From assembly GCA_012843025.1 (NCBI GenBank), contig DURT01000031.1:1-64000 (forward strand): a stretch of DNA of 64,000 nt, given 5' to 3'. The notes beneath the pieces are model-generated. The model had not been told where the DNA came from, searched no databases, and was given only the letters and a program-made list of their open reading frames with translations. Positions 8,705 to 17,201 of this stretch are shown piece by piece; position 1 is the stretch's first letter; every line of letters starts with the position of its first letter. The position numbers and the translations under genes were made by a program. Source of the DNA: Tissierellia bacterium (GTDB taxonomy: Bacteria; Bacillota; Clostridia; Tissierellales; Sedimentibacteraceae).

Positions 8705-9987
8705 TGGCTTTACCGATATTTGCAGTTTTTATGGTAGCCTTGATATTTGCTGTACCCATAGGTATGAGTATGGTGCTTGGAGCTTTGACGCCACTTTTCC
8801 TAGGTGGTGCCGGCAGCTCAATTCAGCAGTTAATAGCTAACAGCTTTTCAGGATCGGACTCTACTCCTATATTAGCAGTACCTCTGTTTATATTAGGAGG
8901 AGTACTAATGGCTGAAGGAGGAATATCCAGAAGACTATTTAATTTCTTTGCTTACTTTGTAGGTAATTTTACCGGAGGGCTTCCTTGTGCGGTAATAATG
9001 ACATGTTTGTTCTATGGAGCAATTTCCGGTTCAGGACCTGCAACAACAGCAGCTGTGGGCTCCATGACAATTCCATTTTTAGTTGAAATGGGCTATGATA
9101 AAACATGGTCGGCAGGAATGATTGCTACAGCTGGTGGTCTTGGAGTAATTATTCCCCCATCCATACCCTTTGTACTTTACTCATTGGCAACGGGTGTTTC
9201 TACTGGAGCACTGTTTTTAGGTGGTATATTGCCTGGTATTGCAATAGGAACAGGTATGATGATTTATGCTGTATATTATTGCAAGAAAAAGGGTGAAGAC
9301 AAAGAGAAAATCAACAAAAAAATGAAGGAGCTCAGGGAAAAAGGTTTGTTTACGCTGTTTAAAGAGAGTTTCTGGGCATTACTATCACCAGTTATAGTAC
9401 TTGGAGGGATTTATTCCGGTTATGTAACACCTACAGAAGCCGCGTGTATCTCAGTGTTTTATTCTTTGTTTGTTTCATTATTTATCTATAAGTCATTTAC
9501 GGTTAAAGAGATAATCCCCTTTTTCGCAAATGCAGTTAGAACATATGCACCACTTTGCTTTGTTTTAGCATTTGCAATTGCATTTGGAAGAGTCTTAGCC
9601 TTAGCTAAGGCACCGGTAATTATTGAAGGGTTTATTTTAGACAACTTTAGCACAAGTTTTTCTGTACTGACGGCTGTACTAATTGTATTCTTAATTCTTG
9701 GAATGTTTATGGACACTGGACCTGCCATAGTAATATTAGCACCAATATTACTGCCAGCAGTTCAAGCTTTGGGTGTTCATCCTGTACATTTTGGTGTTAT
9801 TATGGTTTGCTGCTTATCAATAGGCTTGGCAACTCCACCATTTGGATTGGATTTATTTGTTGCAGGAACTTTATCAGATACCCCTCCAATGACTGTCGCA
9901 AAAAAAGCTATACCTTTTATCATTGCATTCGGTATAGTGCTATTTATTATAACATATGTACCATGGCTCAGTCTTGCACTCCTGTAA
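8704..9987 (+). CDS. dctM: TRAP transporter large permease (DctM)
   Basis: This is a 427-residue hydrophobic protein with about 11-12 membrane helices and the two inverted-repeat halves of the DctM/IT superfamily. Typical motifs are GGISRRLFNFF, AISGSGPATTAAVGS (the sodium/substrate hairpin loop), IIPPSIPFVLYS and the second-half FMDTGPAIVILAP. It forms the translocation channel with DctQ and receives substrate from DctP. Its start is coupled to dctQ through TAATG. Confidence 0.95.
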   Translation: MALPIFAVFMVALIFAVPIGMSMVLGALTPLFLGGAGSSIQQLIANSFSGSDSTPILAVPLFILGGVLMAEGGISRRLFNFFAYFVGNFTGGLPCAVIMTCLFYGAISGSGPATTAAVGSMTIPFLVEMGYDKTWSAGMIATAGGLGVIIPPSIPFVLYSLATGVSTGALFLGGILPGIAIGTGMMIYAVYYCKKKGEDKEKINKKMKELREKGLFTLFKESFWALLSPVIVLGGIYSGYVTPTEAACISVFYSLFVSLFIYKSFTVKEIIPFFANAVRTYAPLCFVLAFAIAFGRVLALAKAPVIIEGFILDNFSTSFSVLTAVLIVFLILGMFMDTGPAIVILAPILLPAVQALGVHPVHFGVIMVCCLSIGLATPPFGLDLFVAGTLSDTPPMTVAKKAIPFIIAFGIVLFIITYVPWLSLALL

Positions 9988-10028
9988 AGGATTTAAGTAT
10001 AAATTAAAAAAGAAAGGGAGGATTAAAA

Positions 10029-11102
10029 GTGAAAAAAGTTTTGATTATATTGTTAATAGCAACAATTTTATTGTTGCCTGTGGCTTGTACACAAGGTGCC
10101 GATGCTCCTACACCTGCACAACCTGAACAACCTGAACAACCTCAGCAAACAGAAGGAGGATATGATTCGCTTGAACCTGTTGTTTTAATAGGTGCTGATA
10201 ATGCAGGGGTTGGTGCTGCAGCTCAGCTTTATGGGGAGCTTATTACAGAAAAAGTTAAGGAAATAACCGGAGGTAAGCTAACAATAGAATACTATCCAAA
10301 TAGTCAACTTGGAAATGACCAGGAACTTCAAGCACAAATGCTTGCCGGTGATATTGATTTTGTAATTGCCCAAACCGCACAAACCGTATCTTTTGTACCT
10401 GAAGTAGCTATTTTTGACCTTCCAATGGTATTTGCAAAGTATGATGCTGAAACAATTGATTATGCATTAAATAAGAGTGAGTTTACAGACAAAATAAATG
10501 AAGCTTACAAGGCAAAAAATATGTATTGCTTACACTTCCTGCAGGGAGGAACCTTTAGAGAAACTACCTCAAACAAGAAGATTCAATCTATAGAGGACTT
10601 CAATGGGTTGAAGATAAGAACCATGGAGAACAAAAACCACATGGCATTTTGGCAGGCAATGGGAGCAGCACCTACTCCGCTTCCTTGGCCGGAAGTATAT
10701 ATATCTTTGCAGCAGGGATTGGTTGATGCACAGGAGAATGCTACAGATACTTGTGTAGGGGCAAATCTGCATGAAGTTCAAGATTACCTGATTATGACAC
10801 ACCATATATTGTACTGCAACCAATTCCTTATAAATGCAAGTAAATTTGACAGCCTTGATCCCTTGTACAAAGCCGCATTACAGCAGGCTGTTGATGAAGC
10901 TGCTGTAGAAATTGAAGCTAAACTTACTCAAATTGACTTAGATAATAAACAAAAGTTAATTGATAATGGAATGGAATTGGTAGAATTTGATGCAAGTTTT
11001 ATAGACCAGGTTTTAGAGAAAGCAAAAGGTGTATATGAATCAATAGGTAATGAAATTGGACAGGAATATGTTGATGCCTTGCTTAATGCTCTTGAACAAT
11101 AA
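10029..11102 (+). CDS. dctP: TRAP transporter solute-binding lipoprotein (DctP)
   Basis: This is a 357-residue extracellular receptor tethered by a lipid. The signal peptide ends in LLPVAC with the lipidated Cys at 20. A Pro/Gln-rich spacer with PEQPEQPQQ repeats follows. The mature domain has the DctP signature region KKIQSIEDFNGLKIRTMEN, then an LPWPEVYISLQQGLVDAQE stretch. These include the Arg that usually binds a substrate carboxylate, so the ligand is probably an organic acid anion. The start is GTG at 10029 after GGGAGG. It is the last gene of the island's operon. Confidence 0.92.
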   Translation: MKKVLIILLIATILLLPVACTQGADAPTPAQPEQPEQPQQTEGGYDSLEPVVLIGADNAGVGAAAQLYGELITEKVKEITGGKLTIEYYPNSQLGNDQELQAQMLAGDIDFVIAQTAQTVSFVPEVAIFDLPMVFAKYDAETIDYALNKSEFTDKINEAYKAKNMYCLHFLQGGTFRETTSNKKIQSIEDFNGLKIRTMENKNHMAFWQAMGAAPTPLPWPEVYISLQQGLVDAQENATDTCVGANLHEVQDYLIMTHHILYCNQFLINASKFDSLDPLYKAALQQAVDEAAVEIEAKLTQIDLDNKQKLIDNGMELVEFDASFIDQVLEKAKGVYESIGNEIGQEYVDALLNALEQ

Positions 11103-11153
11103 GAATTATAAAATATTATACTTTAGCAACTTGATTTATTAATTAGACGGGTA

Positions 11154-11188
11154 GATTAAAACCGCTGGGATTTCCAACGGTTTTAATC
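11154..11188 (+). terminator. Hairpin between convergent dctP and LysR genes
   Basis: GATTAAAACCG (11154-11164) pairs perfectly with CGGTTTTAATC (11178-11188) across a 13-base loop. Flanking GGG and CCC can extend it. There is no long T-run right after it, so it is terminator-like and possibly used by both strands. Confidence 0.55.
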
Positions 11189-11258
11189 CCCTCTATTGAT
11201 GTTGTTTTTAATATCAAAGAATTAGCAAGCTATAATTTTAAATATATAATAAAGGCAT

Positions 11259-12134
11259 TCAGACTGCGAAATTTTCGATAATAAAATCCTTTGTTTTAAC
11301 TGCGGCTGGTGATAAATACTTATCATCAGTCCAACACAAGTAGATTTCTCTTTTTAATGGCATACCACAAATCTCTACTATATTTACGTGTTTGTCCATG
11401 GATGGTATTTCCGGTACTATTGAAATTCCAAAATTAAGAGAAACAAACGAAATAATAGCATTACATTCTTCAGCTTCAAAAACTATTTTAGGAGTACAAT
11501 TATACCTTGCAAATATATCATCAACTGTGTTCCTAAGAGAGCTACTTTTATTTAAAGCAACAAATGGTTCATCAATTAAATCGGAAATATCGATGCACTT
11601 TCTTTGAGAAAAGGGATGTTTTTTCGGCACAATCAAATAAAGCTGTTGACTGAATATTTTCACGCATTTAAAATTTTTATTGGGCGTTGGACAAAAAGCC
11701 AATTGGATTTTTTTGTTCTTTAAATCCCTTAAAAGCTGTTCACTAAAATTCTGTACCAATGAAAACTTAATCAAACGATTGGAATCGTTTTCATAAAACT
11801 TTTTAATCATTTCAGGAATAAATTTTGAACCAATACTATAAATAAATCCAAGAGAAACCTCTCCAACTGAATTATCAGCAACGGATTTTAACATTATTGT
11901 ACCTTCGTCCAATATATCTAATGATTGTTCAACGTACTTAAGAAACAGCTCTCCCGGATAACTTAATTTAATTTTTTTTCCCTTTCTTTCAAACAATTTA
12001 ATATTTAATTCTTTTTCCAACTGAGAAATTGAATAACTTAAGCTTGGTTGGGCAATATGAAGTATTCCGGCAGCTTTTGTATAATTCTCTATTTTAGCTA
12101 AAACGCGAAAATAATGTAGCTGTTGTAACGTCAC
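11259..12134 (-). CDS. LysR-type transcriptional regulator
   Basis: This 291-residue regulator has an N-terminal winged helix (MTLQQLHYFRVLAKIENYTKAA, shown in parts: MTLQQLHYF, then AQPSLSYSISQLEKEL) at residues 1-60. A periplasmic-binding-like effector domain occupies about residues 90-290. The start is GTG at 12134, with GGAGG nine bases upstream. It lies convergent to the TRAP operon and is its only nearby regulator. Control of the operon through the inverted repeats at 2014-2091 is a reasonable inference. Most LysR genes are divergent from their targets, so the tail position is slightly unusual. Confidence 0.88.
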   Translation of the reverse strand: MTLQQLHYFRVLAKIENYTKAAGILHIAQPSLSYSISQLEKELNIKLFERKGKKIKLSYPGELFLKYVEQSLDILDEGTIMLKSVADNSVGEVSLGFIYSIGSKFIPEMIKKFYENDSNRLIKFSLVQNFSEQLLRDLKNKKIQLAFCPTPNKNFKCVKIFSQQLYLIVPKKHPFSQRKCIDISDLIDEPFVALNKSSSLRNTVDDIFARYNCTPKIVFEAEECNAIISFVSLNFGISIVPEIPSMDKHVNIVEICGMPLKREIYLCWTDDKYLSPAAVKTKDFIIENFAV

Positions 12135-12303
12135 CTAACCTAACCTCCTATTATATCATAATAATTGGTAAGCTGTTACTATGAAGTCGATAAAATAATT
12201 ATAGATATTATACCAGATTATTTATAGAATGTCCCTATTATTTTATAGTATTTTTGTCATTTTAATATTGTAATATTGAAATGGCCGCTTTTTTACTTAA
12301 AAA

Positions 12304-12360
12304 TCTGAAGAGGATGCTAAATTAAGATATAGTAAGTATGTAAGGATGGCAAAGGAATAG
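12304..12360 (+). pseudogene. Relic of the 3' end of a PFOR gene
   Basis: These 57 bases match 50 of 57 bases of the end of the PFOR gene (1572-1628). They still encode SEEDAKLRYSKYVRMAKE and a stop, against AEEDAKFRYKKYLRMSKE in the gene. Upstream of 12300 the similarity stops. Downstream the match continues into the terminator region. This is a duplicated gene end left beside the GntR gene. Confidence 0.85.
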
Positions 12361-12368
12361 CTGCATAT

Positions 12369-12414
12369 AAAAACGATAAAAATTCAAATTAATACTTGAG
12401 TTTTTATCGTTTTT
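12369..12414. terminator. Bidirectional intrinsic terminator
   Basis: A perfect 14-bp stem pairs AAAAACGATAAAAA (12369-12382) with TTTTTATCGTTTTT (12401-12414). It has A-runs on one side and T-runs on the other, so it can stop transcription from either strand. It lies between the PFOR relic and the GntR gene, and its left arm is partly kept after the intact PFOR gene. Confidence 0.85.
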
Positions 12415-12435
12415 GATATTGAAAAGCTTATTTAT

Positions 12436-13155
12436 TTAAATCATTTTTTTAATATGACTAAGATGTTTGCGCATCACTGTTTTTGCCATTTTCGGGTCGT
12501 TATTTCTTAATGCATCTATTATTGCTAAGTGGTCTTTGATGGACTCAAAAATAAGCCCCTTTTTAAAAGCGTTGTACACGAAGGTTTCGTAGCTTACTCT
12601 TACAGCTTCTAATGCAATGTTTAATAGCTCATTACCTGATATTATTGCTAATTGAGAATGAAATTCAAAGTCATAAATAGTAAGTTTAGCTAGATCATCT
12701 AGACTATTTTTCATCATGTTTACTATATTCAGCAACTTTTCAATATCTTCATCTGTAGCATTTTTTGCAGCACTGTATGCAATTCCAACCTCTATTAGTT
12801 CACGAAACTCCATTACGTCTTCTGGGTTAGAATATTTTGCCACGAGATCAAAGTTCATTGGGTTTTTTACTTCTGTTTCTGTATTAACATAAGTGCCATT
12901 CTTGGTTCTGGTAATCAAGTTTAATGTTTCAAGTGATGCATATGCTTCTCTTAATGTGCTTCTACCGATATCAAGTTCCTTGCAGAGCTGGTTTTCATTT
13001 GGGAAAACATAACCTTCAGGAAGTTCTCCACTCAAGATGGCATTTCTTAATCTAATGAATAAATCTTCAGACAATCTTCTTTTACTGAGAGGATTAACGT
13101 CTTTTAATATATTAAACAGTTTATTGTTTTCATTTGAATTAAGATCATTCTGCAT
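12436..13155 (-). CDS. GntR-family regulator, FadR/FCD subfamily
   Basis: This 239-residue repressor has a winged helix at about residues 25-85 (LSEDLFIRLRNAILSGELPEG, cited in parts: LRNAILSGELPEG and IGRSTLREAYASLETLNLI). A helical FCD effector domain follows, with metal-ligand patterns YDFEFH, DHLAII and RKHLSHI. Such proteins bind TnGTnnnACnA-type palindromes and release DNA when they bind an organic acid. Two sites with the core GTCAGAC lie in the divergent intergenic region at 13260-13270 and 13411-13425. It very likely controls the ilvD-like operon and itself. Confidence 0.9.
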   Translation of the reverse strand: MQNDLNSNENNKLFNILKDVNPLSKRRLSEDLFIRLRNAILSGELPEGYVFPNENQLCKELDIGRSTLREAYASLETLNLITRTKNGTYVNTETEVKNPMNFDLVAKYSNPEDVMEFRELIEVGIAYSAAKNATDEDIEKLLNIVNMMKNSLDDLAKLTIYDFEFHSQLAIISGNELLNIALEAVRVSYETFVYNAFKKGLIFESIKDHLAIIDALRNNDPKMAKTVMRKHLSHIKKMI

Positions 13156-13257
13156 ATTTATCTACCTTTCTTTTTTGTAACTCAGCTTTATAAGCATAAA
13201 AACAAACAACTATTCATAAATGTAAGAATTAGTATGACCTTCCATATGGTAAAATTT

Positions 13258-13270
13258 TGATGTCAGACAT
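13258..13270. promoter_or_regulatory. FadR-type operator, GntR-proximal copy
   Basis: ATGTCAGACAT (13260-13270) is a perfect palindrome around one base. With the preceding TG it matches the first ten bases of the operon-proximal operator. It lies about 105 bp upstream of the GntR start and fits autoregulation. Confidence 0.65.
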
Positions 13271-13372
13271 GCCATTAGAATAAGTATTAATCATTTTTAT
13301 AAAAAAGTCAAGAAAAATCTACATAGAGTTTAATAAACTAAAAAGATATCAAAAAAAGTAGTATAATTGGTA

Positions 13373-13401
13373 TTGACTTTTTTATTAGTTAATTATATAA
13401 T
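13373..13401 (+). promoter_or_regulatory. Sigma-A promoter of the dehydratase/molybdenum-hydroxylase operon
   Basis: TTGACT (13373-13378) and TATAAT (13396-13401) are 17 bp apart. The predicted transcription start near 13408 lies just before the palindromic operator, so repressor binding would block initiation or early elongation. Confidence 0.8.
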
Positions 13402-13410
13402 TAACTTGGA

Positions 13411-13425
13411 TGATGTCAGACATCA
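13411..13425. promoter_or_regulatory. FadR-type operator, operon-proximal copy
   Basis: TGATGTCAGACATCA is a perfect 7-1-7 palindrome with the GTnnnAC core of FCD-type GntR operators. It sits directly downstream of the -10 box and 25 bp upstream of the start codon of the dehydratase gene. Confidence 0.8.
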
Positions 13426-13449
13426 CACAAACAATCAAGGAGGTGTAAA

Positions 13450-15126
13450 ATGAGTTGTAAAGGTAAGGGGAATTTGCAAGGTATAGATAATAGCTTTGCA
13501 CGGTCCCTTTTTAAATCTATGGGGTATTCTGATGACGACCTGTTGGACAGACCAATTATAGGTATAGCAAATTCATGGAACACTTTAGTTCCTGGACATT
13601 TCAATTTAAATCAAATAAGTGAATTTGTTAAAAAAGGAATATATAGAGGCGGGGGTACAGCAGTAGAGTTTGGAGTTATAGGTGCCTGCGATGGAATAGC
13701 TAATGGTCATGAAGGTATGAAGTACATACTGCCTTCGAGGGAAATCATTTGTAATTCAATTGAAATTGAAGCTCGTGCTCATAAATTAGATGCCCTTGTA
13801 ATGATTGGGTCTTGCGATAAAATTATTCCCGGCATGTTAATGGCTGCTGCAAGGTTAAATATACCTTCAATCGTTGTAAATGGAGGTCCAATGATAGGCG
13901 GAGTTGTATTTGATGGCAGAAAATCAGATGCAACATCTGTTGACGAGGCCTTGGGAATGGTAAAAGCAGGTTCGTTAAGCGAAGAATCATTAAAGCTATT
14001 GGAAGACACAAGTTGCCCAAGCTGTGGTTCCTGTGCTTTCCTTGGAACTGCAAATACCATGGGTTGTCTTTCAGAAGCACTTGGAATGAGTCTTACGGGC
14101 AGTGCCTTAATTCCTGCAACTTATGCTGAAAGATTAAGAGTTTCCTTTGAAGCGGGACTTAAAATATGTGAGCTGGTAGAAAAGGATATTAAACCTCGTG
14201 ATATTTTAACAAAAGAAGCTATTCTTAATGGTATTAAGACAGTAATGGCAATAAGCGGCTCTACTAATGCTATTCTTCATCTAAGTGCCATTGTATATGA
14301 AGCTGAATTAGACATTGATGTCTTAAAGGAATTCAAGGAATTAAACAAAATTACTCCCCAAATAGCAAAAGTTAACCCAGCAGCTAAATGGGACATGGAG
14401 GACTTTTATAGGGCTGGTGGAATTCCAAGAGTAATGGACAACTTGGGTGATCTTCTATGCAGGTCAGTTACTACTTGCACTGGCAAGACCTTGGGAGAAA
14501 ATTTAGCGGAATACAAGTATCTCTATCCTGCTAATGATGAGATAATTAAAACTGTCGATGAACCTTTTGAAAAAACAGGAGGAGTTGCTGTTTTATACGG
14601 TAATTTAGCACCTAACTCTGCAGTTACCAAGCCTGGAGCATTTGACAAGTCTCTATATCATTTTAGGGGCAAAGCAAAGGTTTTTAATAGTGAAGAAGAG
14701 GCAAATGAAGCTATCTTAGCAGGTAAGATTGAAGATGGTGATGTAGTTGTTATAAGGTACGAAGGTCCAAAGGGTGGGCCAGGTATGAGAGAAATGTACA
14801 AGGCTATGAAGTACTTGTATGGAATGGGCTTAAACAAAACAACAGCTCTTATTACCGATGGAAGATTTTCTGGTACAAACAATGGATGTTTCGTAGGACA
14901 TATTTCACCGGAAGCTGCTGAAGGAGGCCCCATTGCAGCTATTCAAGATGGAGACATAATAGATATTAATGTTGAAGAAGGAACAATTAACGTCTTACTA
15001 AGCGATGAAGAAATAGAAAATAGACTTAAGAATGTTGTAATTCCAGATAAAGAAATACCTAGGGGATACTTACAGGTTTATTCAAAGTTAGCTTCATCAG
15101 CTGACAAAGGTGCAGTTATTTTATAA
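13450..15126 (+). CDS. IlvD/Edd-family dehydratase
   Basis: This 558-residue Fe-S enzyme dehydrates a 2,3-dihydroxy acid or sugar acid to a 2-keto acid. Cluster and metal ligands appear in GACDGIANGHEGM, GSCDKIIPGMLMAAA and TSCPSCGSCAFLGTANTMGC. The C-terminal part has the KGGPGMREM motif and the TDGRFSGTNNG motif. The start has AAGGAGG seven bases upstream. The family covers both dihydroxy-acid dehydratase and aldonic-acid dehydratases. No valine/isoleucine genes are near. A GntR regulator, a UlaG-like hydrolase and a dehydrogenase are, so a catabolic sugar-acid-like substrate is favoured. It is the first gene of the operon. Confidence 0.85.
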   Translation: MSCKGKGNLQGIDNSFARSLFKSMGYSDDDLLDRPIIGIANSWNTLVPGHFNLNQISEFVKKGIYRGGGTAVEFGVIGACDGIANGHEGMKYILPSREIICNSIEIEARAHKLDALVMIGSCDKIIPGMLMAAARLNIPSIVVNGGPMIGGVVFDGRKSDATSVDEALGMVKAGSLSEESLKLLEDTSCPSCGSCAFLGTANTMGCLSEALGMSLTGSALIPATYAERLRVSFEAGLKICELVEKDIKPRDILTKEAILNGIKTVMAISGSTNAILHLSAIVYEAELDIDVLKEFKELNKITPQIAKVNPAAKWDMEDFYRAGGIPRVMDNLGDLLCRSVTTCTGKTLGENLAEYKYLYPANDEIIKTVDEPFEKTGGVAVLYGNLAPNSAVTKPGAFDKSLYHFRGKAKVFNSEEEANEAILAGKIEDGDVVVIRYEGPKGGPGMREMYKAMKYLYGMGLNKTTALITDGRFSGTNNGCFVGHISPEAAEGGPIAAIQDGDIIDINVEEGTINVLLSDEEIENRLKNVVIPDKEIPRGYLQVYSKLASSADKGAVIL

Positions 15127-15138
15127 TTGGGAGGTAAA

Positions 15139-16080
15139 ATGGATATTAAATCTAAGATTAATAATATAGTAATTGCTGGAGCAGGTGTTATGGGAGCATC
15201 CTTTGCTCAAATATTTGCTCAGTATGGTTTTAAGGTTGTCTTGTATGATATATTTGAAGCTTCCATAGAAAAAGGCAAGAAACTAATTAGCATGAATCAA
15301 CAAAATGCTATTGATGAAGGCCTTCTTACATCAGAGGAATCAAGCAAGCTTGTAAACAATATATCCTATACCATGGATATGGAATCTTTCAGAAATGCTG
15401 ATTTTGTAATTGAGGCAATTGCAGAAAAAATGGAAATAAAGCATGAGTTTTGGAAACAAGTGTCTTCTATTGCACCAGAGGATGCAATACTTACAACTAA
15501 TACATCAGGACTTTCAATAAATAAAATTGCTGAAGCAGTACATAAACCAGAAAGATTTTGTGGTATGCATTGGGTAAATCCACCACATATAGTTCCTTTA
15601 GTAGAAATAATCTCAGGAGATAAAACTAAGGAAGAAACATCGGAAATTGTAAAAGAGCTTGCTTTATATATAGAAAGAAAACCCGTAATGGTTAAAAAGG
15701 ATATTAGCGGATTTATTTTAAACAGATTACAATATGCAATATTAAGAGAAGCTTTCTATATTGTTGAAAATGGAGTTGCAAGTGTTGAAGATGTAGACAA
15801 TGTTATGAAGTATGGTCTTGGAAGAAGATATGCATGTATAGGTCCTTTTGAAACGATTGACTTTGGAGGAATTGATATATTCTTTAATGTTGGAAGTTAT
15901 ATGTTTAAAGAACTAAGCAATTCTACAGAAGTATCCCCGTTGCTAAGGGAGTTATATGAAGAAGGAGCCTATGGCGTTAAAACCGGTAAAGGATTTTATG
16001 ATTACAGTGGCGACAAGGCTGAAAAGGCTATTGAAAAAAGAGATAAAGATTTTATGAAAGTTGCAAAAGCGCTTTCATAA
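15139..16080 (+). CDS. 3-hydroxyacyl-CoA dehydrogenase-family enzyme
   Basis: This 313-residue protein has an N-terminal Rossmann domain with IVIAGAGVMGASFAQIFAQ near residue 10. Also present are TNTSGLSINKIAE, the catalytic His in GMHWVNPPHIVPLVEI, and a C-terminal helical domain (DISGFILNRLQYAILREA). The family includes 3-hydroxybutyryl-CoA dehydrogenase and L-gulonate 3-dehydrogenase, so the substrate may be a hydroxyacyl-CoA or a free hydroxy acid. I used ATG 15139, which follows GGGAGG. The gap to the dehydratase gene is 12 bases, so the two are co-transcribed. Confidence 0.82.
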   Translation: MDIKSKINNIVIAGAGVMGASFAQIFAQYGFKVVLYDIFEASIEKGKKLISMNQQNAIDEGLLTSEESSKLVNNISYTMDMESFRNADFVIEAIAEKMEIKHEFWKQVSSIAPEDAILTTNTSGLSINKIAEAVHKPERFCGMHWVNPPHIVPLVEIISGDKTKEETSEIVKELALYIERKPVMVKKDISGFILNRLQYAILREAFYIVENGVASVEDVDNVMKYGLGRRYACIGPFETIDFGGIDIFFNVGSYMFKELSNSTEVSPLLRELYEEGAYGVKTGKGFYDYSGDKAEKAIEKRDKDFMKVAKALS

Positions 16081-16113
16081 TTAAATATAGTATTAGCTAA
16101 ATAAGGAGGAAGT

Positions 16114-17181
16114 ATGGAAAGAGAAATTATCAAAAGCGATGGCAGAGGAATTATTGCAGGAGATTACGTTAATCAGAATCATGATATTGACCGTGATCAA
16201 TGGCTAAGGGACTGTTTTCCAGAGTGGGGAACTTTTCTCAATCAAGAAATTGAGAACAGAGTAGTTCCAAAAGGAGAAGTAAGCCTTTGGTGGTGTGGAG
16301 GACCTTCTTGGGTTTTAAAAACTGATGAAGGAGGAATTTTCTTCATAGACCAGTACTGTGGTCCATCAATGTACACTTCCCATTACTACTGTGGTGTTTG
16401 TAAACAATCAGGTGCAGACAGCATTAACTGGGTACGTCTTAATCCACAAGTTATTGATCCTTGGCAATTCAATCAATTAGATGGTGTTTTCTGTACTCAT
16501 GCTCACCAGGATCATTGTGACCTTTATACTGTAAAAGCTGCTTTAAAAACTACAGATGCAATGTTTTATGCACCTCCTATAGCAGCAGATAAGTTAAGAA
16601 GATTTGAAGTTCCAGAGGAAAGATTAGTTGTTGCCAAAGTTGGTGAATCTGTAAAGGTAAAGGGAGCAGAAGTAGAATTCCTTATTTGCTATGACCAAAC
16701 TGCTATAAGAACAGGTGAAGGCGATGTAAATATTCCTTTTGAAGATGCTGCTTGCTGTTTCTTATTCAAAACTTCTGGTGGAAATATTTTATTCATGGGC
16801 GATACATGGTATCATGATGGATATGTTGCATTCAAACATAATTATGATATAGATGTGGCTATATTCGATATGGGAAGCAATGCACCAGGAGCTACAGACA
16901 AAATGACTCCTTATGATTGTGCGAGAGTTGGCCAGGCTATAGGAGCAAAACTATTAATTCCTGATCACTATGATAACTGGGCAAACACAGCAGGTGATCC
17001 AGAATTGTTAGTAAATCAGTTTGTAAGAATAGTTGAAGAAAATACACCTGAAATTAAGACTATGATTATGCGCTGTGGCGGAAGATTTGATTATCCAAGA
17101 GACCAAGATAAGAAGAGATACAGATATCCAGATGGAAGCGAAAATTATGATTTTTCAAAATCAGCTTTTGCAAAAAAATAA
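16114..17181 (+). CDS. UlaG-like metallo-beta-lactamase-fold hydrolase
   Basis: This 355-residue protein resembles L-ascorbate-6-phosphate lactonase (UlaG). It shares the FPEWGTFLNQEIE start, WWCGGPSWVLKT, the metal site THAHQDH (H129, H131, D133, H134), FMGDTWYHDGY, a DKMTPYD loop and a late IPDHYDNW motif. UlaG opens a lactone with a divalent metal in the cytoplasm. No ula phosphotransferase genes are near, so the substrate here is probably a non-phosphorylated lactone or cyclic amide made by the neighbouring oxidative enzymes. AAGGAGGA precedes the start. Confidence 0.8.
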   Translation: MEREIIKSDGRGIIAGDYVNQNHDIDRDQWLRDCFPEWGTFLNQEIENRVVPKGEVSLWWCGGPSWVLKTDEGGIFFIDQYCGPSMYTSHYYCGVCKQSGADSINWVRLNPQVIDPWQFNQLDGVFCTHAHQDHCDLYTVKAALKTTDAMFYAPPIAADKLRRFEVPEERLVVAKVGESVKVKGAEVEFLICYDQTAIRTGEGDVNIPFEDAACCFLFKTSGGNILFMGDTWYHDGYVAFKHNYDIDVAIFDMGSNAPGATDKMTPYDCARVGQAIGAKLLIPDHYDNWANTAGDPELLVNQFVRIVEENTPEIKTMIMRCGGRFDYPRDQDKKRYRYPDGSENYDFSKSAFAKK

Positions 17182-17201
17182 TACACAGGAGGTCTAACTT
17201 T

